The notes below the pieces were generated by a model. It worked only from the letters and a program-made list of their open reading frames with translations. It had not been told where the DNA came from and did not search any database. A stretch of 64,000 nucleotides of DNA, from positions 124,001-188,000 of the forward strand of contig JAODUO010000883.1 of NCBI GenBank assembly GCA_025642075.2, given 5' to 3'. The translations under genes were made by a program, and so were the position numbers. The first letter of the stretch is position 1. Each line of letters starts with the position of its first letter. This document shows, piece after piece, positions 54,301 through 64,000 of the stretch. The stretch is from Ridgeia piscesae (taxonomy: Eukaryota; Annelida; Polychaeta; Sabellida; Siboglinidae).

Positions 54301-57300
54301 TCCATTCCTTAATTGTTGTTGGGAAGAAGCTGCTTCCAAATATGTTTGCAGAGTATCTAATTTGCAAGAACTGACTGTCATGTTTACGTGAGGTTCTAGT
54401 GTTGTGTTGGATATAGTGATCTAGCGGGATATCTATAAGGTTATGTTCCATTTTGTATATTATGCTAAGTCTTTTAATTTTTCTTCTTGTTTGGAGGGTG
54501 TCCCACTGGAGGTCTTTAAAAAGTTGGGTTACTGTTCCTGGTTCTCTAGAATAGTTATGTGTACAAAATCTGGCAGCTTGTCTTTGGATTCTTTCTAAGG
54601 TTTTAATATGTTTTAGGCAGTGTGGATCCCATGATGCTGATGCATATTCAAGTATTGGTCGGACAAGGGTTGTGTAGGCTATTGACTTAATGTGGGTTGG
54701 GCATTTATTTAGATTTCTCCTAATGACTCCTAGAGTCTGTTGTGCTTTCCTAGCGACTGAGTTGCATTGTGCTGTCCAATTTAATGTATTTGATATTTGT
54801 ACACCAAGATAACAATGTGATTGAACAGATTTAAGTTGTTGGCCACAGAAGGTGTAAATATTTGGTGTCGGTTTTCTTGAGGCTAATGTCATTGTGAAGC
54901 ATTTGGTGGGATTGAATTTCATAAGCCAGGTGTTTTGCCATTCCTCAAGTTTGATTAGATCATTTTGGAGGAGAGAAATGTCATTGTCTGATTTAATTGG
55001 TTGATATAGTAGGCAGTCATCTGCAAAAAGGCGAACGTTTGAAGTGAGATTGTTGGGTAGATCATTTATGTAAAGTAAGAAAAGTAAGGGCCCCAGTACG
55101 GTTCCCTGTGGTACCCCTGAGGTGACTTTAATTGGTTTGGATGCTGATCCATTTATTACAACCTGTTGAGTTCTTTCTGCAAGGAAGCTTTCTATCCATG
55201 ACGATATTGGGCCTGTGATGCCATAGTATTTTAGTTTGTGGATTAGTCTTTTATGTGGAACTTTGTCGAATGCTTTAGTGAAGTCTAGAATGGCCATGTC
55301 TACAGATTTCTTTTCATCTAGATATTTGCTTATGTCATGGACAGTTTGAATTAGTTGAGTTTCTGTTGATCTTTTTGCACGAAAACCATGTTGGTGGTCA
55401 GTTAGGATGTGATGTTGTTCAAGGTGTTTCATGATGTGGCTATGAATTATGTGTTCAAGAAGTTTAGAAATCACAGGTGTTAAGGATATTGGTCTGTAGT
55501 TTGAAGTTTCTGCCCTGTTTCCTTTCTTGAAAATTGCTGTTATGTTTGCTTCGTTCCAGGCTTTGGGGACTTGACCAGAGTCAACTGATGATTGGAAGAT
55601 ATCATGTATTATTGGTGTTAGGTGGTAGGCATATCTGTTTAGAAACTATGGTGGAATGCCATCTGGTCCTTGCGATTTAGAGGTGTTAATTTTTGATAGT
55701 TGGTCATGTACTCCTTTAAGTGAAATTGTTAATTCGGGTATTTTTCCATGTGGGCTGTCATTCAGATTTGGCAGCTTGGAATTTCCTTCATATGTAAAGA
55801 CACTTTTGAACTGATTGCCTAAGGCTTCTGCTTTTTGCTTGTCATCGCTAATTATGTTTCCCGCAATGTTGAGGTCCCCAATACCCTGGTTATCTTGTCT
55901 AAGTTTGGAAATGAAACTCCAGAATGCTTTCGGTTTGTCTGTTATTGCAGTTGTTAGGAATTGATTTATATAGGACAGTCTAGCAGAACGAAGGTGTTTG
56001 TGCATGTCTTTCCTGATGTTACAAAACTCTTGCCAGTCTTCTGGATTTCTAGATATTTTTGCTTTCTTATATAATCGTTTCTTTCTTTTGCACATTTTTT
56101 TCAAGTCTTTATTGAACCAGGGAAGGTTGTATCTGGAAGTTGTAAGACGGACTGGTACATAGTGTTTCATAATGTTGATGATTTTTTTTGAAACAAGGTT
56201 CCATTTGTCATTGACTGTCATGTTTTGGTTTAAAGAGAAGTATTCATGTGTGAAGTCATCGAGAGATTTCTGGATGTTAAGGTGGTCAGCTTTATTTCTG
56301 ATGAATTTTTTTCGTTTGGGTGAGATATTTACATCAATGATAATTGTGTTGTGGTCTGCTATGCCGTCTACTACATTTAGTTTCTTTATTAACCCAGGTC
56401 TATTTGTGAAGACAAGATCTAGGATATTGTCCAGGTTGGGTGACCAGTAGTCGGGTTTTCAGCACCGAACTGTTGATTATGTGTTTATAAATGAAAATTA
56501 GGTGTTTTATTATAACAAATCATTAGGTAACATTGCCAATTTTCCTAATGGTTGACATTTCGTTGTTTCAGGTGTCAAAATACCAGTGATCACAATGTCA
56601 ACATACACATTGGCATGACACAGAAGTCGCATATAGGATGATGACAACCAAGATAGAAGTCTTGCAAAGCTGTGTTTCCTGTCCATATCCAGACAAAATG
56701 AACTGATTTACATAGTACCATATCTAAACAAGGCAGAGCATGTGTAAATAGAACAATATAATACATTTTATGTGAATAAAACATGATATATTCTACTGTG
56801 TTGTTGTCCAGAATAGTAATGTTCTATGTTTGTCACCTATATATAACAACATATGTTTTACCAACATACACCAATGTTACACCAATTTAAAGATAATTAA
56901 ATGAACATTAAAATAAACACAACTTGCAATTATAGAAAATCAGTAGTTTTGAAGATACAGCTTAAAATCTGCAAGCACCCCAAACTGGTGAAATCAGTGG
57001 CTGCAGCTTGGGGAACAGGAGCACTAGTCAATTTAACCGGCTGGGGTCTAATGGGTTAACATGAATTTGGATGCTTAACTGTGATCTTGAATAACTTTAA
57101 CTTGTTAACACCGTGAAGTGTCAGCAGGACGCTGTCACTGCTCTGTCATAGAAATGGTCTCCCCGGTAATATGGCAATGGATAATTGCGTTTTGAAGAAA
57201 AAAAGTAACAACGAATGTTGGTTACTTATTAATTTTCCTTAAGAGCCCTTTATCGGCATGATGTATCTTGTGTCATGCCTCACTGGTGTACTATCAAGAT

Positions 57301-58059
57301 GGACGGATATCGGACGGACGGACGGATATCGGACGGACAGACAATTTATTTTGGAACAACGTCCTCAACACCTACGTATATATAGTAGCTCTGCTGTCTC
57401 AATGTTGGTACTAGTGCTACCTTTTCGTATCGACTTACTCGGAGGCACTGTGTCCTGCATAGCTTGGCTGGCGGACCAAGAAAACAGGTGCAGCCCTAGA
57501 GCAATGTGTTGTGTCTGGCACTCACGCAGGCGTTACTGTAACTTTGGCGTGGCGCAATGGATGATGGAGTGATTTCGGGGTTCGGACAGAACATTCATCC
57601 TTTTTTACACCATCAACGCTTACCGAACATTATATAAACTGTCCGTCCTCTGTGACTATCCCATCACCGGCATATTGACCATCTTTTCCCGTAAATCTCA
57701 CATTAGATAAGTTTGGAAGACAATACAGTTCTCCAATTCATTGCCAACCTGCGTATTGATCGATGACCAGTTACGCCTACGTAATTCCCAGAGAGACAGG
57801 CATGCCCATACGTGTACGAGCAAGAGCATAGTCCCGGGTTACTAAACACTGATCTGTCTAATGCTTGCCTGCCCGTTAACTTACCCGCATATAGGTCAAG
57901 CCCTTCTTCCATAAACCTGCTCACGTGTCGTTTGGGAATCGATTTCCCCCGAGATATTCCGTGTATATCGGCGAAAGTAAATCGTACGAAGTCGAAGTCT
58001 TCGATTTGACATAGTGACGTATTCTTTGTTGTTTCGATGGAAGCATTTAGACAACTCAT
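49804..58059 (-). CDS. LGSN: Lengsin-like glutamine-synthetase-family protein, two exons
   Basis: Exon 1 is 58059-57885 (donor GTAAGTTAACG) and exon 2 is 50975-49804 (acceptor TTTCACAG, stop TGA); phase 1 fits and gives 448 aa. It belongs to the class I glutamine synthetase fold, closest to lengsin (glutamate-ammonia ligase domain protein 1). Residues 1-130 are the N-terminal domain with FVRFTFADIHGISRGKSIP and CPRFIARKQL. The catalytic domain follows: SAFEFEF at about 144-150, NGLHFNHS at 253-260, SPTVNCYRRL at 302-311, and RTYIENRIPGGSANPYL near 340-356. These ATP/glutamate-binding motifs appear intact, unlike vertebrate lengsin, which is regarded as inactive, so this may be an active ligase; the substrate is unknown. 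An in-frame ATG near 58140 would add 27 residues. The intron of 6.9 kb holds a piggyBac-like element and a LINE. Confidence 0.85.
50976..53699. other. Lengsin-like intron, left part
   Basis: It contains an (ACGC)n/(AC)n microsatellite at 51228-51317. No coding sequence recognised. Several short open frames have no family resemblance. Confidence 0.6.
51228..51317. repeat. (ACGC)n(AC)n microsatellite
   Basis: About ten ACGC units followed by a pure AC run. Confidence 0.95.
53700..57055. mobile_element. piggyBac-like element with a nested LINE
   Basis: Ends CCCATTAGACCCC and GGGGTCTAATGGG are perfect inverted repeats, flanked by TTAA at 53696-53699 and 57056-57059, the piggyBac signature. Without the LINE the element is about 1 kb and shows no transposase, so it is probably non-autonomous. 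It lies in the lengsin-like intron. Confidence 0.85.
54100..56458 (-). mobile_element. LINE (jockey/I-group-like RT), nearly intact RT, 5'-truncated, hexamer tail
   Basis: The upstream part (56221-55646 and continuing to about 56458) covers the end of the endonuclease (SPNLDNILDLVF, ADHNTI) and the linker with PWFNKDLKKMCKRKKRLYKK. A single TAG at about 55646 interrupts SQGPDGIPP from FLNRYAYHL. The RT (55474-54221) contains HGFRAKRSTETQL, SGVPQGTVLGPLLFLLYIND and LFADDCLLY and runs uninterrupted to its stop. The 3' end carries about nine TGTATC/GATACA hexamers (54103-54162). Inserted in the piggyBac-like element. Confidence 0.88.
57060..57884. other. Lengsin-like intron, right part
   Basis: Includes a short ATCGGACGGACGG tandem (57302-57340). 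No gene recognised. Confidence 0.55.
57885..58059 (-). CDS. LGSN: Lengsin-like gene, exon 1
   Basis: Starts MSCLNASIETTKNTSL and continues CQIEDFDFVRFTFADIHGIS, then RGKSIPKRH; donor GCGG|GTAAGTTAACG, phase 1. The start could be an earlier in-frame ATG about 80 nt upstream. Confidence 0.82.
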
Positions 58060-58821
58060 TTTAACATCTGCCTTGCAAGGTACGCTGAGAGCTGTCGATG
58101 CTGCTTGCGTCCGGCAATTAATTCTCACGTAACTGCGCATGTGCAATACGCATATCAATGTTCAAAGAAGCCTGCATGTCATTCAACAGTCAACACGCAG
58201 GAGCCGTGTTAGAAAAAGCCGGCCAACACCGTGAAGTCACGAATCGTGGTTGCAAAACGGGCGGTGTAGCAATTTCGTAAAACAATAATGTTCGAAACAC
58301 ATAGATTAATCAGGAAAACTATATTTTATATATGTAAAGCGTGGAGCTCAATCCCTAGGACACACACACGCACCTACAAACATACAGACGCGCATGCACT
58401 TGCTTGAAGGAACACAAATAAAATGGAAGAAACTAAAATGAGTCCAGGTATGAGATACCAAAATTATTATATTATTTTTAGAATATGGTTTGATAAGGTA
58501 GATACCAAGACAATAAAAAGAGAATAAAGAGAAGTTTAGAAAAAACTAAATTGTTAAAATGCTGAATTTGTATAAAATATTCATAGTAAGGTCTGCTCGC
58601 CCAGGCTGGTTTGTCAAGTGTCTACACCATACTGAACAGCCACAGTAGGCCACGTCGTCGGAATGCCAGACACGCTTTTGTCAAAGAAAGTATGTTACTG
58701 TAACTATCTATAGTGATAGATTGCCGATGGGTCCGCGAGGTGAATAAAGTTACGCGGCGACTATAGACGGGGCGAACTGTTGGCGATGGAAAATGACACG
58801 TAATGGGCGTGTTGTTGATCA

Positions 58822-59127
58822 CTAAGCAGGCATGTGTAACTTGCCAGACGCGCCGCCCGAAGAGCGCGTGGGTGGAAACACAAAGACAGTCAGAACTCCA
58901 AACGAGATCGGCTCTGTGACTGTAGCCAGCGTGCACCCAGGCCCAGCGTGGCTCTTCAACTCATCTAGTTCGTGTACTCTCTCGATTTGACATTTTGATT
59001 TATTTGCTGTGCTGCTTAGACTGCACGAATTATCGTCTTCGTACTCGCTTTCCACCCACTCCCCATCACGTTTTGTAGCTATTTTTGTGGTAGGTGGCTT
59101 TTCGACTAGGTAGTAGACATGGCTCAA
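58822..59127 (-). CDS. Possible exon or small gene, unrecognised
   Basis: A 101-codon frame starting MSHVYYLVEKPPTTK with an acidic, hydrophilic composition (DGEWVESEYEDDNS, ERVHELDELKSH) that looks more coding than its neighbours. It lies just upstream of the lengsin-like gene on the same strand and could be an unspliced view of a first exon or of a separate gene. I find no convincing donor that joins it to the lengsin-like exon 1. Confidence 0.25.
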   Translation of the reverse strand: MSHVYYLVEKPPTTKIATKRDGEWVESEYEDDNSCSLSSTANKSKCQIERVHELDELKSHAGPGCTLATVTEPISFGVLTVFVFPPTRSSGGASGKLHMPA

Positions 59128-59199
59128 ACTTAATGCTTACCCCTCGCCTGAGCCTTAGGCATGCATAACATTCCTAGTCATGACTAAAGACTGGATAGC

Positions 59200-60330
59200 A
59201 GTGGTCCACTGGAAAATGGCTATTTCACACAACACTTAATAATCTAAATGCAAGTCATTCATTTTACCAAACATTCAGAAACATAAGATTTTTGAAAATA
59301 AAATCTCTAATCTTTTCAAAAATAAAATAACGAATCATTGCATCCACTTTTTCGGGATTCACTGCGGAGAGTGACACTGCTGCGACGCTACGCTAAGGGT
59401 ATTCTTAGTGCATCTTTGTTCCGCTAGAGTGCACATTGGATGCTTCTATACTGTAAATGGTATATCGAATCTCATAGAGAAAAGGGATTCTTTGGGATAT
59501 GAAAGGGATTCTTTCTTGTTATGTTACTGAACATTTTTCAGGATACTTCTTTTCCAAATCAAAACTTTTAAATTTTCATATCCTAATCGAGATTTTTCTT
59601 TTACCTGTAGAGACTTTCGTGTATTTCCTGCTAACTGATACATTGGGTCATCGCAATATTATAATGATCACTCCCAACTTTGGGTCTTTTGGCCTCAGGG
59701 GCCAGAAATCCCGTTTTCGGGCCTGAAATGAAGTAAATTCAAATATTTGGTCACTGTGGGGTCAAACATGGGTGTAGAGACACACAATTTGGCATGAAGC
59801 ATTGGGGAAGGTGGTGTTGCATGATTTATATTTATAAGTCTTTTTATGTAATAAACTTCCCCCACGGCCATAAGCTTCAATTTGATACCAAAATGAGCTC
59901 TCTAACTCGGAAATTATACCCGCTGTGTGTGAAAAGCCTAACCCACCACCTAAATCACTGACATTTTAATAATCGAATGTTGGGTCTTCTAATGCGCTAC
60001 TATCTTTATTTTATTATAAGTAATCATGATCTCGATGTTGATTACGCGCATTTAAATTATCCTGAAGGTCAAGATCAAGGAAGAGTCAACGTTTTGATAA
60101 ACTGTTTTCGTAGTATAATGATTAGTATTACTCTTTTCTTAGTATTAACATTATTATTATCTTGTTATTAATTAAATTATTATTATGTACATCATGAACT
60201 ACTAGAGGTAGAAACTATTATGTAATTTTAAGGGCGTCCATTTGCTTCAATTAATTTAGTTATTACTGGTGTCCTGTCATTCATTATTAACATGTTCTGT
60301 CTGTTGTATTGTGTTGTATATACGCCAAAT
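59200..60330. other. Intergenic, nothing recognised
   Basis: AT-rich. A palindromic GGCCTCAGGGGCCAGAAATC stretch near 59692 may be a MITE remnant. Confidence 0.5.
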
Positions 60331-60339
60331 AAAAGTTCA

Positions 60340-60625
60340 AGTTCAAGTTCACTTCGGAGATCCCGATTACATCCCATATTAACCTGGTTTCCCGACGTTC
60401 TTCCTCCAGTTCTTGTATGTGTTCATCTCTTAGTAGAATTCTGACGTTGTAGGTCGCTATCTTTAGTCTATTTACCCTCTTTCGGCGGATATTTTTGACC
60501 CAGAGATTCTTAGCACCCTTTGCACATAGTCCTAGTTGACCAGAGACACCTCCTTGGTCATGGACTCTTTCGGCGCCGCTGGGGACTGGGGGCATGGTCT
60601 TTGTAGCGCTTTGCATGCTGGTGTT
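60340..60625 (-). pseudogene. RTE-type LINE endonuclease N-terminus fragment
   Basis: Encodes KIATYNVRILLRDEHIQELE then ERRETRLIWDVIGISEV, the N-terminal endonuclease motif (TYNVR) of RTE elements, preceded by a linker with GAKNLWVKNIRRKRVNR. Truncated just after the first motif. Same family as 41815-42640. Confidence 0.8.
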
Positions 60626-60629
60626 GTTC

Positions 60630-62520
60630 CCCTACCTTTTCACGCTGGCCAGTGCGGGTTTGAAGGGGCAGGCGATATAGGGTGAACGAAATTGCCCAAC
60701 TTTCGACACGGTGGCTGTGGCAGTACCGAACCACCGACCTGCCGGCACTTTTTGTCCGGATTAAAAGTCTGCTTAAACGAAGATAAAAGAAATGTTGTAT
60801 AGCCAGTATCGCCATATTAAATCACAATGCCAGTAGAGTTATATCCAAAAAAAAATTAATATTGTTTTATGTATTTTATTTCCAGTGACAGCAATTGTTC
60901 TCAACAAAGCGCCGTGCGTTTTATTATTGCAATCCGTGGATAACTTCACTATTTATATTAGGCCTATGTCCATATCATAACCTGGATTTAAATCAGCCCG
61001 TGGCCAGCAATAGTCACAGTTATTATACTAAACACGCTATGTGTCCAAATCGTCGAGCTGCCATGAGTTTTCTTTCGGTACATATACATAGCGAGCGTCA
61101 TCACATGTCGCTCAGTCACATCACGCTTTGAACCAGTACAGACGTTTCGCGCCGCACAAACACCTGTTGTTGTGCATCGTCTATAACGAGGCGTCAAATG
61201 TCCAGCCTGTTGAACGTGGCCAGTATCTGGTAGAAGTGGTACCGACGAGTACCTCACTCGAGTGTGAGGTCTTGGCGGGTATCCAGCGCCGTTACCCAGG
61301 GTAAGCCAAGCCGGAGGCACGTTTTAACTCACCGGGTGGGTTGATCCGCCACAGGGCATTTTTCGACAAGGTGAGTAACGAGCATGTGTCCCCGTGAATA
61401 GCCTGTTTACACGGTACAGATGAAAATGTTTCCACGTGATTGTGTTCGTGTTTATATTGTACACGTGGTGAATACAAGTATTAGTAACTATTAATGTTTG
61501 TTAATATTGGACGTCGTTGTTTCGAATTCCGTGTTTGCAGTGTGTGATATATGATCATGCTCTGCGCATTTTATCTCAACGAACTGAACAGAAACATTAG
61601 AGCATGTAACCACGCGACATATTATTTGTTAAAATGATGGTGTAAACACGGTACATGTGACCAACCATCATTTAACAAATAAATCTACAACAGTATGAAA
61701 GTTTGTAGTAACGTTGGTAATAATAACAATTATCAGTCTTTTTATTACACATAATAAAGTATCCGAAATACATAGGAAAGTGTGTGTAATATTCTAGTCA
61801 ACATCGTGTTCACGTAATATAAGAAATTGGTTTATCAATTTATTAGGGAATGCAAATAATAATGACTTATGTGTATAAAACTTCTTGCATTTCTTTTCAA
61901 CACATTTATAGATTGTTTTCATTATGGCACAGTCTTTATATACGAATAAATTCAATTCTATTTATACCAGCTTTATTTTCGAATTACTAACTAATTTATT
62001 ACTTTTACATTATTTTTTATTTACCCACATAATTCATTTATATACTATAATAAAATAAATAACAGTATTTGTCTACGCCAAATCTCCAGCAATAAAACCA
62101 TTCAGAGGCGCTTTACACTTTACAGAAATATAGATTACCTTTAAATAAAAAAATTGAGATGTAGTTGTACAATAAATAGATCAGTAAAAAGAGTTCAATA
62201 TAAATAAATAATATTAGTCTTTTAATACTAAAATACTACTACTGATAAATAATAGTAATTACATTACAAGGTAAAATACATAATAAAATAGTTGATAAAT
62301 ACTAGATATTACGGATATTATAAAATTGTTCTTTTAAAGTGAAAATGCTCTTTTAAACAGAATTGTTGAACAGTTTCCCCCATGTAAACGTAACATATGA
62401 GTAGTAGTATCCTAAAAAGCAAACATCAAATAACCATGACAAACTAAACTAGTACAGACTGTAATCGCAAATTCGGAAATAGCAATTACGTAAAAAATAC
62501 CGTTTGTTGGATTCGGTCGA
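60630..62520. other. Intergenic, no gene recognised
   Basis: AT-rich from 61500 on. A CGCTTTACACTTTACAGAAA stretch at about 62110 is a short relative of the dispersed repeat seen near 41575. Confidence 0.5.
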
Positions 62521-62559
62521 CGACTGAAGTCACGACGTCATCTTCTGCTACCATCTTAT

Positions 62560-64000
62560 GCTTCCAATTTAGTGACCTCTTCTGCGTCCTGATCTTTGTT
62601 CTATGTCCCCTTTCTTCTGCCCACTTCTGCTCCATATTCTGCGACCATCTCTGCGACCTCCTTTGGATCCGTTTCTGGGTTCTGTGTCCCTTTCTGCATC
62701 CTCTTCTGCTCCATAATCTCCGTTCACTTTTTGTACTAAGTCACCTTCTCCGTCCTCTTCTCAATCTTCCGCGTCAACTTTTGCGCCCTCTTTCGGGTCC
62801 TCTTATTGTTAAATGTCCCCTTCTCCGTCCTCTTCTGCTCCATCTCCTGCGTCCTCTTCTGGGTCCTCTTCTGCTCCATCTTCTGCGTCCCCTTCTGCGT
62901 CCGCTTCTGCGGCCTCTTCTGGGTCCTCTTCTTGTTCTATGTCCCTTTCTGCGTCCTCCTCTGCTCTATCTACTGCGTCCCCTTCTGCGTCCTCTTCTTG
63001 TTCTGTGTCCTCTTCTGCGTCCTCTTCTGCTCAACCTTCTGCGTCCGCTACTGGATCCTCTTCTGGGTCCTCTTCTTGTTCTGTGTCCCCTTCTGCGTCC
63101 TCTTCTGCTCCATCTTCTGCGTCCGCTTCTGGGTCCTCTTCTGGGTCCTCTTCTTGTTCTATGTCCCCTCTGCGTCCTCTTCTGGTCCATCTTCTGCGTC
63201 CGCTTCTGCGTCCACTTCTGGGTCCTCTTCTTGTTCTGTGTCCCCTTCTGCGTCCTCTTCTGCTCCATCTTCTGCGTCCGCTTCTGGGTCCACTTCTGGG
63301 TCCTCTTCTTGTTCTGTGTCCCCTTCTGCGTCCTCTTCTGCTCCATCTTCTGCGTCCGCTTCTGGGTCCTCTTCTGGGTCCTCTTCTTGTTCTATGTCCC
63401 CTTCTGTGTCCTCTTCTGGTCCATCTTCTGCGTCCGCTTCTGGTCCACTTCTGGGTCCTCTTCTTGTTCTGTGTCCACTTCTGCGTCCTCTTCTGCTCCA
63501 TCTTCTGCGTCCGCTTCTGCGTCCACTTCTGGGTCCTCTTCTTGTTCTGTGTCCCCTTCTGCGTCCTCTTCTGCTCCATCTTCTGCGTCCGCTTCTGCGT
63601 CCACTTCTGGGTCCTCTTCTTGTTCTGTGTCGCCTTCTGCGTCCTCTTCTGCTCCATCTTCTGCGTCCGCTTCTGCGTCCACTTCTGGGTCCTCTTCTTG
63701 TACTATGTCCCCGTCTGTGTCCTCTTCTGCTCCATCTTCTGCGTCCGCTTCTGCGTCCTCTTCTGGTCCTCTTCTTGTTCTATGTCCCCTTCTGCGTCCT
63801 CTTCTGCTCCATCTTCGGCGTCCGCTTCTGCGTCCACTTCTGGGTCCTCTTCTTGTTCTGAGTCCCCTTCTCGTCCTCTTCTGCTCCATCTTCGGCATCC
63901 GCTTCTGCGTCCACTTCTGGGTCCTCTTCTTGTTCTGTGTCCCCTTCTGCGTCCTCTTCTGCTCCATCTTCTGCGTCCGCTTCTGCGTCCACTTCTGGGT
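62560..64000. repeat. 78-bp minisatellite, runs off right edge
   Basis: Units of 77-78 bp containing CTCCATCTTCTGCGTCCGCT and CCTCTTCTTGTTCTGTGTCC. The left 250 bp are diverged, the rest nearly uniform. Since 78 is divisible by three, all frames stay open: Ser-rich on plus, acidic (EEDAEGDTEQEEDPEVDAEA) or basic on minus. Unit-length slips of one base break every frame, which argues against a coding array. Confidence 0.9.

Noticed and set aside
59977..60171. Possible mitochondrial insert (hydrophobic, AT-rich frame)
   Set aside because: No mitochondrial protein motif I can name, and the frame is short.
62806..63861. Ser-rich or Cys-rich plus-strand protein of about 350 residues
   Set aside because: The frame changes character midway because of one-base slips between units. 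All frames are equally open.

Overview
This is nuclear DNA of an animal: intron-rich genes with GT-AG splice sites, LINE, gypsy and DNA-transposon remains, and a very heavy load of minisatellites. The mix of marine-invertebrate transposon families and a lengsin-type gene suggests a lophotrochozoan, perhaps a mollusc. The species assignment is inference only.

Positions 1-34,970 are dominated by one minus-strand gene that I identify as CPLANE1 (C5orf42/JBTS17, a ciliogenesis and planar-polarity effector). I could place 17 consecutive coding exons from the start codon at 34,899 to the donor at 3,770. Splice phases agree across all junctions, with one frame problem inside exon 8. They cover roughly the first 1,840 codons; the rest of the gene must lie left of the window. 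At least seven of its introns hold minisatellite arrays, including a 2.6-kb 40-bp array (1-2,630), a 2.9-kb 24/26-bp array (9,240-12,126), a CA/TGCA array (16,669-17,572), and a 50-bp array that copies the 3' splice site of exon 3 six times (33,099-33,398).

The most striking object is in CPLANE1 intron 5. A 33/47-bp minisatellite is split by a 5.5-kb insertion (23,001-28,498) with matching terminal inverted repeats and an apparent 7-8 bp target duplication. The insertion carries its own plus-strand three-exon gene (23,601-27,978, 512 codons). That protein has about 36 acidic heptapeptide repeats and a compact C-terminal domain of unknown identity. The first intron of this inner gene has in turn received a reverse-oriented LINE fragment.

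Positions 34,970-49,800 are gene-poor. They contain a nested pair of hAT-like elements (36,216-38,182), a foldback element with TTAA duplications (38,488-39,020), an RTE-type LINE fragment, a decayed gypsy retrotransposon carrying an in-frame 42-bp minisatellite, and the remains of a gene from an uncharacterised invertebrate family.

Positions 49,804-58,059 hold a two-exon minus-strand lengsin-like glutamine-synthetase-fold gene. Its 6.9-kb intron contains a piggyBac-type element (CCC...GGG ends, TTAA duplications) that was itself invaded by a LINE with a hexanucleotide tail. The right end (62,560-64,000) is a 78-bp minisatellite that continues past the window.

CPLANE1 and the lengsin-like gene share a strand but nothing suggests they work together. 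The window's main theme is nested mobile elements and array expansion inside introns.
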